Assembly (NCBI GenBank): GCA_023150875.1
Contig: JAKLKC010000010.1
Location: 62,001-126,000, forward strand
Direction of reading: 5' to 3'
Length of the DNA: 64,000 nucleotides
Source: Myxococcota bacterium
Lineage (GTDB): Bacteria > Myxococcota_A > UBA796 > UBA9615 > JAKLKC01
This document shows, piece by piece, positions 10,630-18,728 of the stretch; position 1 is the stretch's first letter; each line of letters begins with the position of its first letter. Both the position numbers and the translations under genes were made by a program. The notes beneath the pieces were generated by a model. It had not been told where the DNA came from. It ran no database searches and saw only the letters and a list, made by a program, of their open reading frames with translations.

Positions 10630-11319
10630 TCAGGCCGCCCGGGACAGTGCGGCGACGAACAGGGCGCGGCCGTCGGTGCCCCCGAGGATCGCCTCGGCGG
10701 CGCGCTCGGGGTGGGGCATCATGCCCAGGACGTTGCCCCCCGGGGAGACGATCCCCGCGATGGCGGCGAGTGAACCGTTGGGGTTGGAGGGGCCGCCGAC
10801 CCGGCCTTCGGCGTCGCAGTAGCGGAAGGCCACCCGGCCCTCCCCCTCGATCCGCGACAGGGTCTCGGCGTCGGCGTGGAAGCGCCCGTCGGCGTGGGCC
10901 ACGGGCATCCGGACCACCTGGCCCGGCCGGTAGCCCCCGAGCAGGGGCGAGCCGGTGTCACCCACCGACAGGTGCACGTCCTGGCAGATGAACTTCAGGC
11001 CGACGTTGCGCATCAGCGCCCCCGGGAGCAGCCCCGCCTCGGTGAGGATCTGGAACCCGTTGCAGATCCCGATCACCGGCCCGCCCCGGCGGGCGAAGGC
11101 GACGACCTCCTCCATCACCGGCGAGAACCGGGCGATGGCGCCGCAGCGGAGGTAGTCCCCGTAGCTGAAGCCGCCGGGGACGATCACCAGGTCGGCGCCC
11201 CCGAGGTCCCGGTCCTTGTGCCAGATCCAGGCGGCGGGGCGGCCGGAGACCTCCGCCACGGCGCGGGCGCAGTCCCGATCGCAGTTGCTGCCGGGGAAGA
11301 CGACGATGCCGACTCTCAC
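10630..11319 (-). CDS. purQ: phosphoribosylformylglycinamidine synthase, glutaminase subunit PurQ
   Basis: The 229-residue protein is a class I glutamine amidotransferase. The N-terminus [17 protein letters not shown] is typical of PurQ. The nucleophile Cys lies in GICNGFQIL, and the His-Glu pair lies in MMPHPERA near the C-terminus. It releases ammonia from glutamine for PurL. The start codon is only 4 bases beyond the purS stop, so the two are almost certainly translated together, in keeping with the PurS-PurQ-PurL complex. Confidence 0.96.
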   Translation of the reverse strand: MRVGIVVFPGSNCDRDCARAVAEVSGRPAAWIWHKDRDLGGADLVIVPGGFSYGDYLRCGAIARFSPVMEEVVAFARRGGPVIGICNGFQILTEAGLLPGALMRNVGLKFICQDVHLSVGDTGSPLLGGYRPGQVVRMPVAHADGRFHADAETLSRIEGEGRVAFRYCDAEGRVGGPSNPNGSLAAIAGIVSPGGNVLGMMPHPERAAEAILGGTDGRALFVAALSRAA

Positions 11320-11323
11320 GGGC

Positions 11324-11581
11324 TCAGCGCGCCTCCCCTTCGCCCGGGATCTCGACCCGGAAGTCCTCGATCACCGGGTTGGCGAGCAGTCGCCGGGCCA
11401 TCTCGCGGACGGCCTTCTCGGCCTCGTCCCGGGGGCCGTCGGCGATCTCCAGCTCCACGTACTTTCCGATCCGGGCGTCCCGGACCTGGTCGAAGCCGAG
11501 GGAGGACAGCGCGTGCAGCACGGCCCGACCCTGGGGATCGAGCACGCCCTGCCTGAGGGTGACGTAGACGCGGGCCTTCAC
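11324..11581 (-). CDS. purS: phosphoribosylformylglycinamidine synthase subunit PurS
   Basis: The 85-residue protein reads from a GTG that overlaps the purC stop by four bases. It begins [20 protein letters not shown] and contains LSSLGF and GKYVELEI, all characteristic of PurS. PurS is a small dimer that bridges PurL and PurQ and supports ammonia channelling. Its presence explains why PurL is of the short type. The neighbours on both sides (purC upstream, purQ downstream) confirm the assignment. Confidence 0.95.
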   Translation of the reverse strand: MKARVYVTLRQGVLDPQGRAVLHALSSLGFDQVRDARIGKYVELEIADGPRDEAEKAVREMARRLLANPVIEDFRVEIPGEGEAR

Positions 11582-12312
11582 GACGCGACGCTCCCCGCCG
11601 CGCCCAGCACGCGGCCGATGACTTCCTGGTAGGCCTCCTCGACCCCGCCGAGGTCCCGCCGGAAGCGGTCCTTGTCCATCCTCTCGCCGCTGGCGGCGTC
11701 CCAGAGCCGGCACGTGTCGGGGGAGATCTCGTCCGCCAGCAGCAGCTCGCCCCCCTCCAGGGCCCGTCCGAACTCCAGCTTGTAGTCCACCAGATCCAGG
11801 CCCACGGAACGGAAGAAGGGCACGAGGACACCGTTGACGGCCCGGGCCTTCCCCTCGATCTCGTCCACCGTGGGGGTGTCGGCGATGCCGAAGGCCTCGA
11901 TGTGGGAGCGGTTGAGCAGCGGGTCGCCCAGGGCGTCGTCCTTGTAGTACAGCTCGATGACGGGTCCCCGGGGGATGGCCTCGCCCTCGGGACGCCCCAC
12001 CCGCTTCGCCAGGGAGCCCGCGACCCGGTTCCGGATCACCACCTCCAGGGGCACGATCCGCACGGCCCGGATCAGCATCTCGCGGTCGGAGAGCAGCTCC
12101 ACGAAGTGCGTCCGGACGCCCGCCCCCTCCAGGAGACCGAAGAGGGCCGCGGACATCCTGCAGTTGACCGATCCCTTGCCGGCGATGGTGCCCTTCTTGA
12201 GCCCGTTGAACGCCGTCGCGTCGTCCTTGAAGAGCTGGACGTAGAGGCCGGGGTCGGGAGTGGCGAAGACCACCTTCGCCTTGCCCTCGTAAAGCTGCGC
12301 GCCACGTCGCAT
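11578..12312 (-). CDS. purC: SAICAR synthetase PurC
   Basis: The 244-residue protein starts at the ATG giving MRRGAQLYEGKAKVVF, with a GGGGGA ribosome site upstream. A start 28 codons further up would add Arg/Pro-rich sequence not found in PurC. Family motifs include YEGKAK, GSVNCRMSAALF, VVIRNRVAGSLAKR and LVDYKLEFG. It ligates aspartate to CAIR with ATP to give SAICAR. It is the first gene of the purine operon, and its promoter candidate lies 57-84 bases upstream. purB, purD, purE and other pathway genes are not in the window. Confidence 0.96.
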   Translation of the reverse strand: MRRGAQLYEGKAKVVFATPDPGLYVQLFKDDATAFNGLKKGTIAGKGSVNCRMSAALFGLLEGAGVRTHFVELLSDREMLIRAVRIVPLEVVIRNRVAGSLAKRVGRPEGEAIPRGPVIELYYKDDALGDPLLNRSHIEAFGIADTPTVDEIEGKARAVNGVLVPFFRSVGLDLVDYKLEFGRALEGGELLLADEISPDTCRLWDAASGERMDKDRFRRDLGGVEEAYQEVIGRVLGAAGSVAS

Positions 12313-12368
12313 CGGTGGGGATCCCCCGGGAAGGACCGCTCGGGGCGGAGGGCCGCGGCGGAAGCGGG

Positions 12369-12396
12369 ATCTTACGCATCCCGCCACGCCGCGCAA
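12369..12396 (-). promoter_or_regulatory. sigma-70-type promoter candidate for the purCSQLF operon
   Basis: On the minus strand TTGCGC (12391-12396) and TAAGAT (12369-12374) are separated by 16 bases, a fair match to -35 and -10 consensus in a GC-rich background. It lies in the 146-base divergent region between purC and the glycosyltransferase gene at 12459. No PurR-type operator or purine riboswitch was recognised. Confidence 0.45.
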
Positions 12397-12458
12397 CCGG
12401 AGGGACGCGCTCCCACCCCGGCGGGCGCCGGGGCGGGCGGCTATGATGCCGGGCCAGC

Positions 12459-13871
12459 ATGCGGGTCCTCCTGGTCGCCCACGCCTTCCTGCCCCGTTCC
12501 CTCGCCGGGGTCGAGGTCCACGTCGCCGAGCTGGCGGCCGCCCTCGCCCGCGGGGGCCACGACGTCGCCGTGTTCCACGGCGATCGGGACCGCGCCCTGC
12601 CCCAGGGGGCCCTGCGCCCCGGCGTCGTGGACGGGATCCCCACCTTCCGCTTCGTCCAGAACTACCCGTACCGCGACCTGCCCGCCGCGGCGGTGGACCC
12701 CGTGGCGGAGGCCCGTCTCCGGGAGGCGATCCGTGCCTTCCGCCCCGACGTCGTGCACTTCCACCACCTCGCGGGCCTCTCGGCTGGCGCCGTCGCCGCC
12801 GCGCGGGACGTGGGGACTCCGGCGGTCCTCACGCTCCACGACCACTTCGCCGCCTGCGCCTCGGGAGGCCAGCGCTGGCATCCGGACGGCACCGTCTGCG
12901 CCACCCTCGACGCCGTCCGCTGCGCCGCCTGCTTCGCGCGCCATCGCCACCGGGAGGGCCCCCTGGAGGGCGCGGCCCTCGCCCTCCAGCGCGCCCTCCC
13001 CTCCCGCATCCCCCCGGACCTGCCCCACCGTGCGTTCCTGGCCCTGCCTGCGCCCGCCCGGGAGGCGCTGCGCCGGCTGAACGAGAGGGTGGGGGGCCGG
13101 GCCGGCGCGCGGGGGGGCGGCGCGCGGGCCGGAACCGGGTCGCCCGGGGGACCGGAGCGGATCCGCGCCCGCTGGGCGGCGATGCGGCGGGCCTTGGGGG
13201 CGGCCTCGGCCGTGATCTCCCCCTCCCGTTCCCTGGCGGACCGCACCGCCGAGGCGGGGCTGGCGGCGGGTCGAATCCGCGTCGTCGGGAACGGCACGGC
13301 CCTGCCGCCGTCCCGGTCTCCGCCCCCGGGGGCCGCCTCCCCCTCCCGGCCCCTCCGGGCCCTCTTCCTGGGCACGCCCGCGCCCCACAAGGGGCTGGAG
13401 GTGCTGGCGCGCGCGGTGGCCTCACTCCCTGCCGGCGCCACGGAGCTGGTGGTGCGGGGCCAGAGCCCCTTCCCCGACCACCTCGCCCGCTGCGTGGGCC
13501 TCGCCCCCGACCGGATCCACTACGCCGGCCCGGCGGCCCGGGACGAAGTCGCGGCCGTCCTGGACGAGGCCGACGTCCTGTGCCTGCCCTCCCTGTGGTG
13601 GGAGAACGCCCCGATGTCGCTGCTGGAGGCCCGGGCCCGGGGGCGGCCCACCCTCGCCAGCGGGGTGGGTGGCGTTCCCGAGTCCGTCCTGGACGGTGTG
13701 GACGGGATGCTCCTCCCCCCGGGGGACGCCGGGGCGTGGGCCCGGGCCCTCGGGGGCCTCTCGTCCCATCGGAGGGCCCTCGGCGCCCTCGCCGCCACGG
13801 TCCGGCCTCCCAGGAGCGCGGCGGAGCATGCCCGGGAGGTCCTCGGGGTGTACCACGAGGTGCTGGGATGA
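12459..13871 (+). CDS. GT4-family glycosyltransferase
   Basis: The 470-residue protein has the GT-B fold of family 4. An N-terminal Rossmann half (MRVLLVAHAFLPRSLAGVEVH) carries the acceptor-side Gly-Gly-like turn. A C-terminal half includes RALFLGTPAPHKGLEVL and the donor-site signature MSLLEARARGRPTLAS with GGVPE. A Cys cluster follows the HDHF motif in the N-terminal half (C-x13-C-x8-C-x2-C approximately), as in other GT4 enzymes with an HDYW-like motif. An Ala/Gly/Arg-rich insertion sits near residues 210-230. The stop overlaps the next gene by four bases, so the enzyme probably acts with the GT2 enzyme in building a surface polysaccharide or glycolipid. Sugar donor and acceptor are unknown. 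Confidence 0.88.
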   Translation: MRVLLVAHAFLPRSLAGVEVHVAELAAALARGGHDVAVFHGDRDRALPQGALRPGVVDGIPTFRFVQNYPYRDLPAAAVDPVAEARLREAIRAFRPDVVHFHHLAGLSAGAVAAARDVGTPAVLTLHDHFAACASGGQRWHPDGTVCATLDAVRCAACFARHRHREGPLEGAALALQRALPSRIPPDLPHRAFLALPAPAREALRRLNERVGGRAGARGGGARAGTGSPGGPERIRARWAAMRRALGAASAVISPSRSLADRTAEAGLAAGRIRVVGNGTALPPSRSPPPGAASPSRPLRALFLGTPAPHKGLEVLARAVASLPAGATELVVRGQSPFPDHLARCVGLAPDRIHYAGPAARDEVAAVLDEADVLCLPSLWWENAPMSLLEARARGRPTLASGVGGVPESVLDGVDGMLLPPGDAGAWARALGGLSSHRRALGALAATVRPPRSAAEHAREVLGVYHEVLG

Positions 13872-14866
13872 GCCCGGGGGCGGCGGCCGTAGCGGCGCGG
13901 CTGTCCCTCGTCCACGAGCCTCCGGAGGCCGATCCCTCCCCGGCCATCGGCGTGGTGGTCCCGGTACGGGACGGCGGGGAGCGGCTGCGGGGCCTCCTGG
14001 CCGCCCTCGGACGCCAGCGGGGGATCGGTCCGGTGGAGGTCCTGGTGGTGGACTCGGGGTCCCGGGACGGCTCCGTCGCCGCCGCCCGTGGCGCGGGGGC
14101 CCGGGTCTTCGCCCTGGATGGCGAGCCCTTCCACCACGCCCGGGTGCGGAACGCCGCCATCGCCCGCTCCCGGGCGCCGCTGGTGGCGATGCTGACCCAG
14201 GACGCCGTGCCCCGGGGTGAGACCTTCCTCGCGGACCTCGCCGCGGCGGTGCTCCGGGACGATCGGGTCGCCGGCTCCTACGGCCGCCAGGTGCCCCGCC
14301 CCGGCGCCGACCCTTACTCCCAGGCGGAGATCGCGCGTTGGACCCCCGATGGGCCCCCGGAGGTCCGCGTCGCCCCGTCCCCGGGGGCCCTGGGGGCCCT
14401 CTCCCCCGCCGAGCGCTACGCCCTCTGTCGCTTCGACGACGTTGCCTCGTGCGTCCGCCGCGCCGACTGGGAGCGGGTGCCGCTACCCGACGTCCCCTTC
14501 GGCGAGGACGTCGCCTGGGCGGCGGAGGTGTTGGCGGCCGGACGCGCCATTGCCTACGCCCCGGCCGCCGTCGTCGAGCACTCCCACGAACCCGGCTTCC
14601 GGGCCCTCAGGGCGCGGAACCGCGCCGGACATCGACTCCTGGCGGAGCGCTTCGGGCTGGTTGCCGTGCCCGGCCTGGCCTCCATCCCCCCCGCGTGGCT
14701 CTCGGGCCTGGCCCCGTCCGCCGCACTCGCCGCCCGCGCCCGCCCCGGGGCCCCGGCCGCGGCCGCCCGCCTGTGGGTCCGGCGGAGCTGGCACGACCTC
14801 GGTACCCTTATCGGCCAGTGGGAGGGCGCCCGCGACGCCCGCGCCGGACCGGGCCGTTTCGGGTAG
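13868..14866 (+). CDS. GT2-family glycosyltransferase
   Basis: The ATG at 13868 overlaps the preceding stop (ATGA). The 332-residue protein has a family 2 GT-A domain. Its features are IGVVVPVRDGGERL, the nucleotide-binding Asp region VLVVDSGSRDGS, the position MLTQDAVP in place of a classical DXD, and FGEDVAWAAEVLAAG as the catalytic ED region. It is of rhamnosyl- or galactosyl-transferase type. No membrane segments are evident, and the C-terminal 60 residues are Ala/Arg/Pro-rich. With the preceding GT4 gene it forms a translationally coupled pair, probably for an extracellular polysaccharide or O-antigen-like chain. Confidence 0.87.
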   Translation: MSPGAAAVAARLSLVHEPPEADPSPAIGVVVPVRDGGERLRGLLAALGRQRGIGPVEVLVVDSGSRDGSVAAARGAGARVFALDGEPFHHARVRNAAIARSRAPLVAMLTQDAVPRGETFLADLAAAVLRDDRVAGSYGRQVPRPGADPYSQAEIARWTPDGPPEVRVAPSPGALGALSPAERYALCRFDDVASCVRRADWERVPLPDVPFGEDVAWAAEVLAAGRAIAYAPAAVVEHSHEPGFRALRARNRAGHRLLAERFGLVAVPGLASIPPAWLSGLAPSAALAARARPGAPAAAARLWVRRSWHDLGTLIGQWEGARDARAGPGRFG

Positions 14867-14929
14867 CATGTCCCGCTCCCCACGCCCCCGCCGCCCCCGG
14901 GGGGGCCGCGGGACCCAGGAGGCGAGGCG

Positions 14930-15367
14930 ATGAGCACGGCGAGCGAGGTGCAACGGCGGGTCGCGGAGTACCTCCGCGGGATGGGGCTCGAGCCGGGCGG
15001 GGACGGGATCTCCATGTTCCGGCGGGGCACGACCGCGGTCACCGTCAGCCTGGTGGAGGACGAGGGACGGGTCTATGTCCGGATCGTCGCCACGATGCTC
15101 ACGGACACCGTCGAACCCTCCTTCGAGGTGCTCCGGGCGATCAACCACCTGAACGGCCAGGTGCACCTCGGGGCGTTCATCCTCTTCGACGACCACAAGC
15201 TGTGCTTCGCCGCCACCCTCCTCGGGGAGCACCTCGACCGCGAGGAGTTCGACGACGCCCTCACCTACGTCGCCGCCGTCGGCGATCGCTACGACGAGAC
15301 CCTCCAGCGCCTCGCCGGCGGCAAGCGGGTCCAGGACGTCCTCGAGGAGGACGAGGGAGAGGGCTAG
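14930..15367 (+). CDS. YbjN-like domain protein
   Basis: The 145-residue acidic protein resembles the YbjN / type III chaperone-like fold. Its features are SMFRRGTTAVTVSLVEDEGRVYVRIVA, then EVLRAINHLNGQVHLGAFILFDDHKLCFAATLLG, the alternating strand pattern with a central helix seen in that family. Such proteins have been linked to motility, stress and secretion phenotypes, but the biochemical role is unknown. It sits between glycosyltransferase genes and 13 bases before the next GT4 start, so it may be cotranscribed with them. Two residues at 110-120 favour a dimer interface by analogy only. Confidence 0.65.
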   Translation: MSTASEVQRRVAEYLRGMGLEPGGDGISMFRRGTTAVTVSLVEDEGRVYVRIVATMLTDTVEPSFEVLRAINHLNGQVHLGAFILFDDHKLCFAATLLGEHLDREEFDDALTYVAAVGDRYDETLQRLAGGKRVQDVLEEDEGEG

Positions 15368-15380
15368 GCCCCGCCATCCC

Positions 15381-16748
15381 GTGCACGTCGCCCTGGTCTC
15401 CCACGCCTGGCCACCGGCCTCCATCGGTGGGGTCGAGGTCGCCACCGCCGCGCTGGCGCGGTGGCTCTCCCGGAGCGAGCAGGTCTCGGTCCTGACCCGG
15501 GAGGCGTCCCCGGCCTCCGTCCCCGGGCGCGTCCGGAGGGACGACTCCCAGGGGTTCCGCCTGTGGACGGTGGAGCTCCCGCGGGATCCCGCGGGGTTCG
15601 TCCGGAGCTTCGCGGACCCCGACGCCGAGCGGGCGTTCGGAGCCTTCCTGGCCGAGGACCCTCCGGATTGGGTGGTCTTCGCCCACCTGCTGGGGCTCTC
15701 GGTGGACCTCCCGGCGATGGCCCGGGCGGCGGGGGCGAGGGTGGCCATCGCCCTGCACGACTACTGGTTCCTGTGCCCCCGGGGCCAGCTCGTGGACGCC
15801 GACGGGCGCCGCTGCCCCGGACCCGAGGCCACCGCGTGCTCCGCGTGCGTCGCCGAGTCCCTGGTGCCCGCGGAGTCCCCGGTGCCCGCGAGCCTGCTCA
15901 GGGCGGTGCGGGCGGTGCCCGGCGTCGCCAGGGTCGCCGCGGCCGCCTGGCGCCGGGGCGCCTCCTCCCTGGGTGCCGCCGGCTGGGGTGCCCACCCGGA
16001 CGTCGTGTACCGCGAGCGCGCCTTCCTGCGGGCCCTGTCGGAGGCGGACCTGCTGCTCGCCCCCTCGCGCCACGCCCGCGCCCGGTATTCGGCGTGGGGT
16101 GTGCCCGCGGAGCGGATCGCCGTGCTGCCGAACCCGGTGGACTCCGGGGCCACCGAGGACCCGCCCCCCCGCGTCCCCTCCCCACGGCTCCGCCTCGGAT
16201 ACTTCGGTCAGATCCTGCCGACCAAGGGGATCGAAGTCCTGATCGACGCCTACTCCCGCCTTCCCGAGGGCCAGGCGAGCCTCTCGATCCACGGCCCCTT
16301 CGTCCCCTTCCCCGCCGATCCGGGGTTCGAGATCAGGGTGAGGCGCCGGGCCACCCGCGCCGGCGTCGCCCTCGCCGGTCCCTACCCTCCCTCCCGCGCG
16401 CCCGCCCTGCTGGCCTCCGTCGACGCCGTCGTGGTCCCCTCGACCTGGGAGGAGAACGCGCCCCTGGTGGTGGGCGAGGCCCGGCGCTCGGGGGCGGCGG
16501 TGGTGGCTACGGAGATCGGGGGACTCCCCGAGGTGGTCCGGGACGGAGTGGATGGGCTGCTGGTGCCCCCCGGCGACCCCGTCGCCCTGGCGGCGGCCCT
16601 GGAGCGCCTCGCCGTCGACCTCGGCCTCGCGGGCCGGCTCGGAGCCCGGGGGCGTCCGCCGGAGCCCGCCCCCCTGGCCGCCGCCGCCCTCCTGGCCCTG
16701 CTGCGCGGCGTTGACACCCCCGATCCCCATGCCCTAGCATCGGGTTGA
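15381..16748 (+). CDS. GT4-family glycosyltransferase
   Basis: The gene starts with GTG; the 455-residue product has two Rossmann-like halves. The N-terminus MHVALVSHAWPPASIGGVEV contains the Gly-Gly loop of GT4 enzymes. HDYWFLCPRGQLV is followed by two or three cysteines (RCPGPEATACSAC), a signature found in many polysaccharide GT4 enzymes. The C-terminal half has LGYFGQILPTKGIEVLI and the donor-binding E-x7-E region APLVVGEARRSGAAVVA, then GGLPEVV. It is homologous to the GT4 at 12459 but not identical, so this region carries two related enzymes. Function in exopolysaccharide or lipopolysaccharide assembly is likely; sugar specificity is unknown. Confidence 0.88.
   Translation: MHVALVSHAWPPASIGGVEVATAALARWLSRSEQVSVLTREASPASVPGRVRRDDSQGFRLWTVELPRDPAGFVRSFADPDAERAFGAFLAEDPPDWVVFAHLLGLSVDLPAMARAAGARVAIALHDYWFLCPRGQLVDADGRRCPGPEATACSACVAESLVPAESPVPASLLRAVRAVPGVARVAAAAWRRGASSLGAAGWGAHPDVVYRERAFLRALSEADLLLAPSRHARARYSAWGVPAERIAVLPNPVDSGATEDPPPRVPSPRLRLGYFGQILPTKGIEVLIDAYSRLPEGQASLSIHGPFVPFPADPGFEIRVRRRATRAGVALAGPYPPSRAPALLASVDAVVVPSTWEENAPLVVGEARRSGAAVVATEIGGLPEVVRDGVDGLLVPPGDPVALAAALERLAVDLGLAGRLGARGRPPEPAPLAAAALLALLRGVDTPDPHALASG
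16711..16740 (+). promoter_or_regulatory. sigma-70-type promoter inside the 3' end of the GT4 gene
   Basis: TTGACA (16711-16716) is a perfect -35 hexamer, followed after 18 bases by TAGCAT (16735-16740), a 4-of-6 match to -10. It lies in the last codons of the upstream glycosyltransferase and about 75 bases before the ATG at 16815. It would give the downstream unknown gene its own transcript. Confidence 0.55.
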
Positions 16749-16814
16749 ACCGGTCCGCGCTGGCGGTGGGGCCCTCCCCCAGCGCCTCGCCGGCCCCTCC
16801 GGGAGCTCCGCCGA

Positions 16815-17738
16815 ATGCCTCACCCGACGTCCAGCGCCGGCAGCGCCTTCCTCCCTTCCGGGATGACCATCCGCATCGAGTCCGACGGAGCGGTGATCGG
16901 CAACCGGGGCGACCTGGTGGTCGAGGTGGACCTCTCCGCGTCCCTCGGCCCCATCAAGCGCCTCTTCTCGGAGACGGGCTCGGTCCGGATCGCGGTGGCC
17001 GAGCTGGACGTGGGTTCCATCGAGGCGGCCGGTGGCACGGCGGAGCTCTCGGGATCGCTCCAGGTCCAGCACGTGCGCGCGCGGACCGTGCGGTTCACCT
17101 CCGGCGCCCTGCGCGCGCGGGTGATCCAGGCGACCGACGAGGCGGCGCTGCTGGGCGAGAAGCTCGAGGCGGAGGTGGTCTCCGCCCCCCGGGTGGCCTT
17201 CGGGGAGGCCACCTCGGGCCGGGCCACCGCGGTCGGCGCCGCCCACGACCTGGGGGCCCACAAGGTCCGGGGTTGCTTCAGCCTGGCGGAGTACGTCGAC
17301 CTGGTCCCCCACGGCCGGGCGACCCTGGACGCCTACGGCATTCCCGTGGACGAGCCCGTGACGGCCGCCGCGGACGGGGGCCAGCCCGAGGCCCGCTCGT
17401 CCTCCCCCGCCGCCGACGACGCGGACGAGGACGAGGAGGGAGACCCCGCCGGCTCCGGGGCGTCCTCCGAGGCCTCGGCCTCCGGCGATCCCGGCCCCCA
17501 GATCCGGGAGGCGATGCGCCGGATCGTCGAGTGCTACGCCCGGGACGACGTGCCCCCGCCCATCGACTTCCTGGAGACCCTGGTCTCCGAAGGCGGCTGG
17601 GACGACCTCAAGCTCCAGCTCAACAGCACCTGGCGGGACCTGCTCAAGTACCACCAGAAGAAGGGGCTCCGCATCTCGAACACCGTCACCCAGCAGTTCC
17701 AGCAGATCCAGCTCGTGGTGAAGCGCCTGCCCGGCTGA
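16815..17738 (+). CDS. hypothetical protein with repetitive beta-rich N-terminal half
   Basis: I do not recognise this 307-residue protein. Residues 17-170 alternate short beta-strands with small and acidic residues (for example VRIAVAELDVGSIEAAGG and LQVQHVRARTVRF), the spacing expected of a stacked beta-helix such as in bactofilins, but no family motif is clear. A linker rich in Asp, Glu, Ser and Ala (about 190-220) separates it from an alpha-helical C-terminal domain. That domain contains PPPIDFLETLVSEGGWDDL and ends HQKKGLRISNTVTQQFQQIQ. There is no signal peptide, so it is likely cytosolic. A second in-frame ATG at 16863 (MTIRIESDG) is a possible start. A strong promoter candidate lies upstream. 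Confidence 0.6.
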   Translation: MPHPTSSAGSAFLPSGMTIRIESDGAVIGNRGDLVVEVDLSASLGPIKRLFSETGSVRIAVAELDVGSIEAAGGTAELSGSLQVQHVRARTVRFTSGALRARVIQATDEAALLGEKLEAEVVSAPRVAFGEATSGRATAVGAAHDLGAHKVRGCFSLAEYVDLVPHGRATLDAYGIPVDEPVTAAADGGQPEARSSSPAADDADEDEEGDPAGSGASSEASASGDPGPQIREAMRRIVECYARDDVPPPIDFLETLVSEGGWDDLKLQLNSTWRDLLKYHQKKGLRISNTVTQQFQQIQLVVKRLPG

Positions 17739-17917
17739 TCCCGCCTCGGGGGCCGAGCCGGTCCCACCCGTGCCATCCCCTCCGGGGATGCCCCCCCCCG
17801 GGTCCGACTCCCTTCGCCGGGAGATCTCCCGCTCCCGGGACGAACATCCCACCCGCCGGGGTTTGAAGCGGGAGGCCGCCGGACGCTGGCGCGAACGGCC
17901 CCTTCGGAGGCTCGCCC

Positions 17918-18640
17918 ATGAAGATCGCGCACGTCGTCCTCGCCCTGGTGCTCGGGTCCGTCGTGGGGCTGTCGGGTTACACGCTCATGGCCTCCCGTGG
18001 CCTGGAGGAGCGCCTCGCCGCGACCGAGGCGCAGGTCGCCACCCTCGCCGGCGAGGTGGCCGCGTCCCGGGAGCGGCCCGCACCGATGGGGGACGAGGGA
18101 TCCGACGCTCCCGCCGTCCCCGAGGACGGGGTCTGGGCGGGAGGCGACGGGGACCGGCCGGGTCCGGGCTTCGGAGGTCCACCGCGGGGCGGGGACGGCG
18201 AGCGGCGGAGAGGCCCGGGAGACGCCGGCCGGCGAGGCCGCCAGGGGGACTTCCGTCCCCAGGACCGGGATGGGGCCGGGCCGGACGGCGGGATGGGCCG
18301 CGGCGGCGCCGGTGGCGACCGCCACGCCGACCTCGCCTCCCTCGTGGCCGAGTTCGCCCGGACCCACGGGCTGACCGACGACCAGGCGCGGGAGGCCACG
18401 GAGATCCTGCAGCGGATGGCCGACGCCCGGATGAAGGCCATGCGGCAGGCCCGCCAGTCCGGCCAGGCCGGGGCCGGACCGCCCGCCACCAGCGCCGAGG
18501 AGCAGTCGGGCAAGGCGCAGCTCGAGAAGCTGCTGGGGGCCGAGAAGGCCCAGGCCCTGCTCGAAGCGCGGGTGAGCCAGATCCGTAGGAACCGCGCCGG
18601 CGGCCGCCCCGGCGGCCGGGGTCCGGCGGCTCCCCAGTAG
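17918..18640 (+). CDS. membrane-anchored hypothetical protein, Gly/Arg/Asp-rich with helical C-terminus
   Basis: The 240-residue protein begins MKIAHVVLALVLGSVVGLSG, a single N-terminal membrane anchor, then a short coiled coil (LEERLAATEAQVATLAGEVA). A linker of about 80 residues is rich in Gly, Arg, Asp and Pro. The C-terminal helical part (LTDDQAREATEILQRMADAR then LEKLLGAEKAQALLEARV) resembles the helices of small periplasmic CpxP/ZraP-like or heavy-metal-resistance proteins, but no metal ligands are obvious. It probably faces the periplasm. It stands alone between a hypothetical gene and the convergent deacetylase, so context gives no function. Confidence 0.6.
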   Translation: MKIAHVVLALVLGSVVGLSGYTLMASRGLEERLAATEAQVATLAGEVAASRERPAPMGDEGSDAPAVPEDGVWAGGDGDRPGPGFGGPPRGGDGERRRGPGDAGRRGRQGDFRPQDRDGAGPDGGMGRGGAGGDRHADLASLVAEFARTHGLTDDQAREATEILQRMADARMKAMRQARQSGQAGAGPPATSAEEQSGKAQLEKLLGAEKAQALLEARVSQIRRNRAGGRPGGRGPAAPQ

Positions 18641-18728
18641 GCCCCCCCTCCCTCTCCGCCCGTGGGTGGGGGATGGCGTCGGGGTGGCGCCCGCGGGTCG
18701 CGCTGCCTGCCCTCGATGTGACGAGTCC

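Noticed and set aside
12313-12458. Purine riboswitch upstream of purC
   Set aside because: No purine-aptamer three-way junction or conserved loop sequence is visible; the region is short and GC-rich.
12840-13000. Cys cluster in the GT4 protein at 12459 as a novel zinc site
   Set aside because: A similar HDYW-C...C..C pattern occurs in many GT4 enzymes and in the second GT4 here, so it is family-typical.
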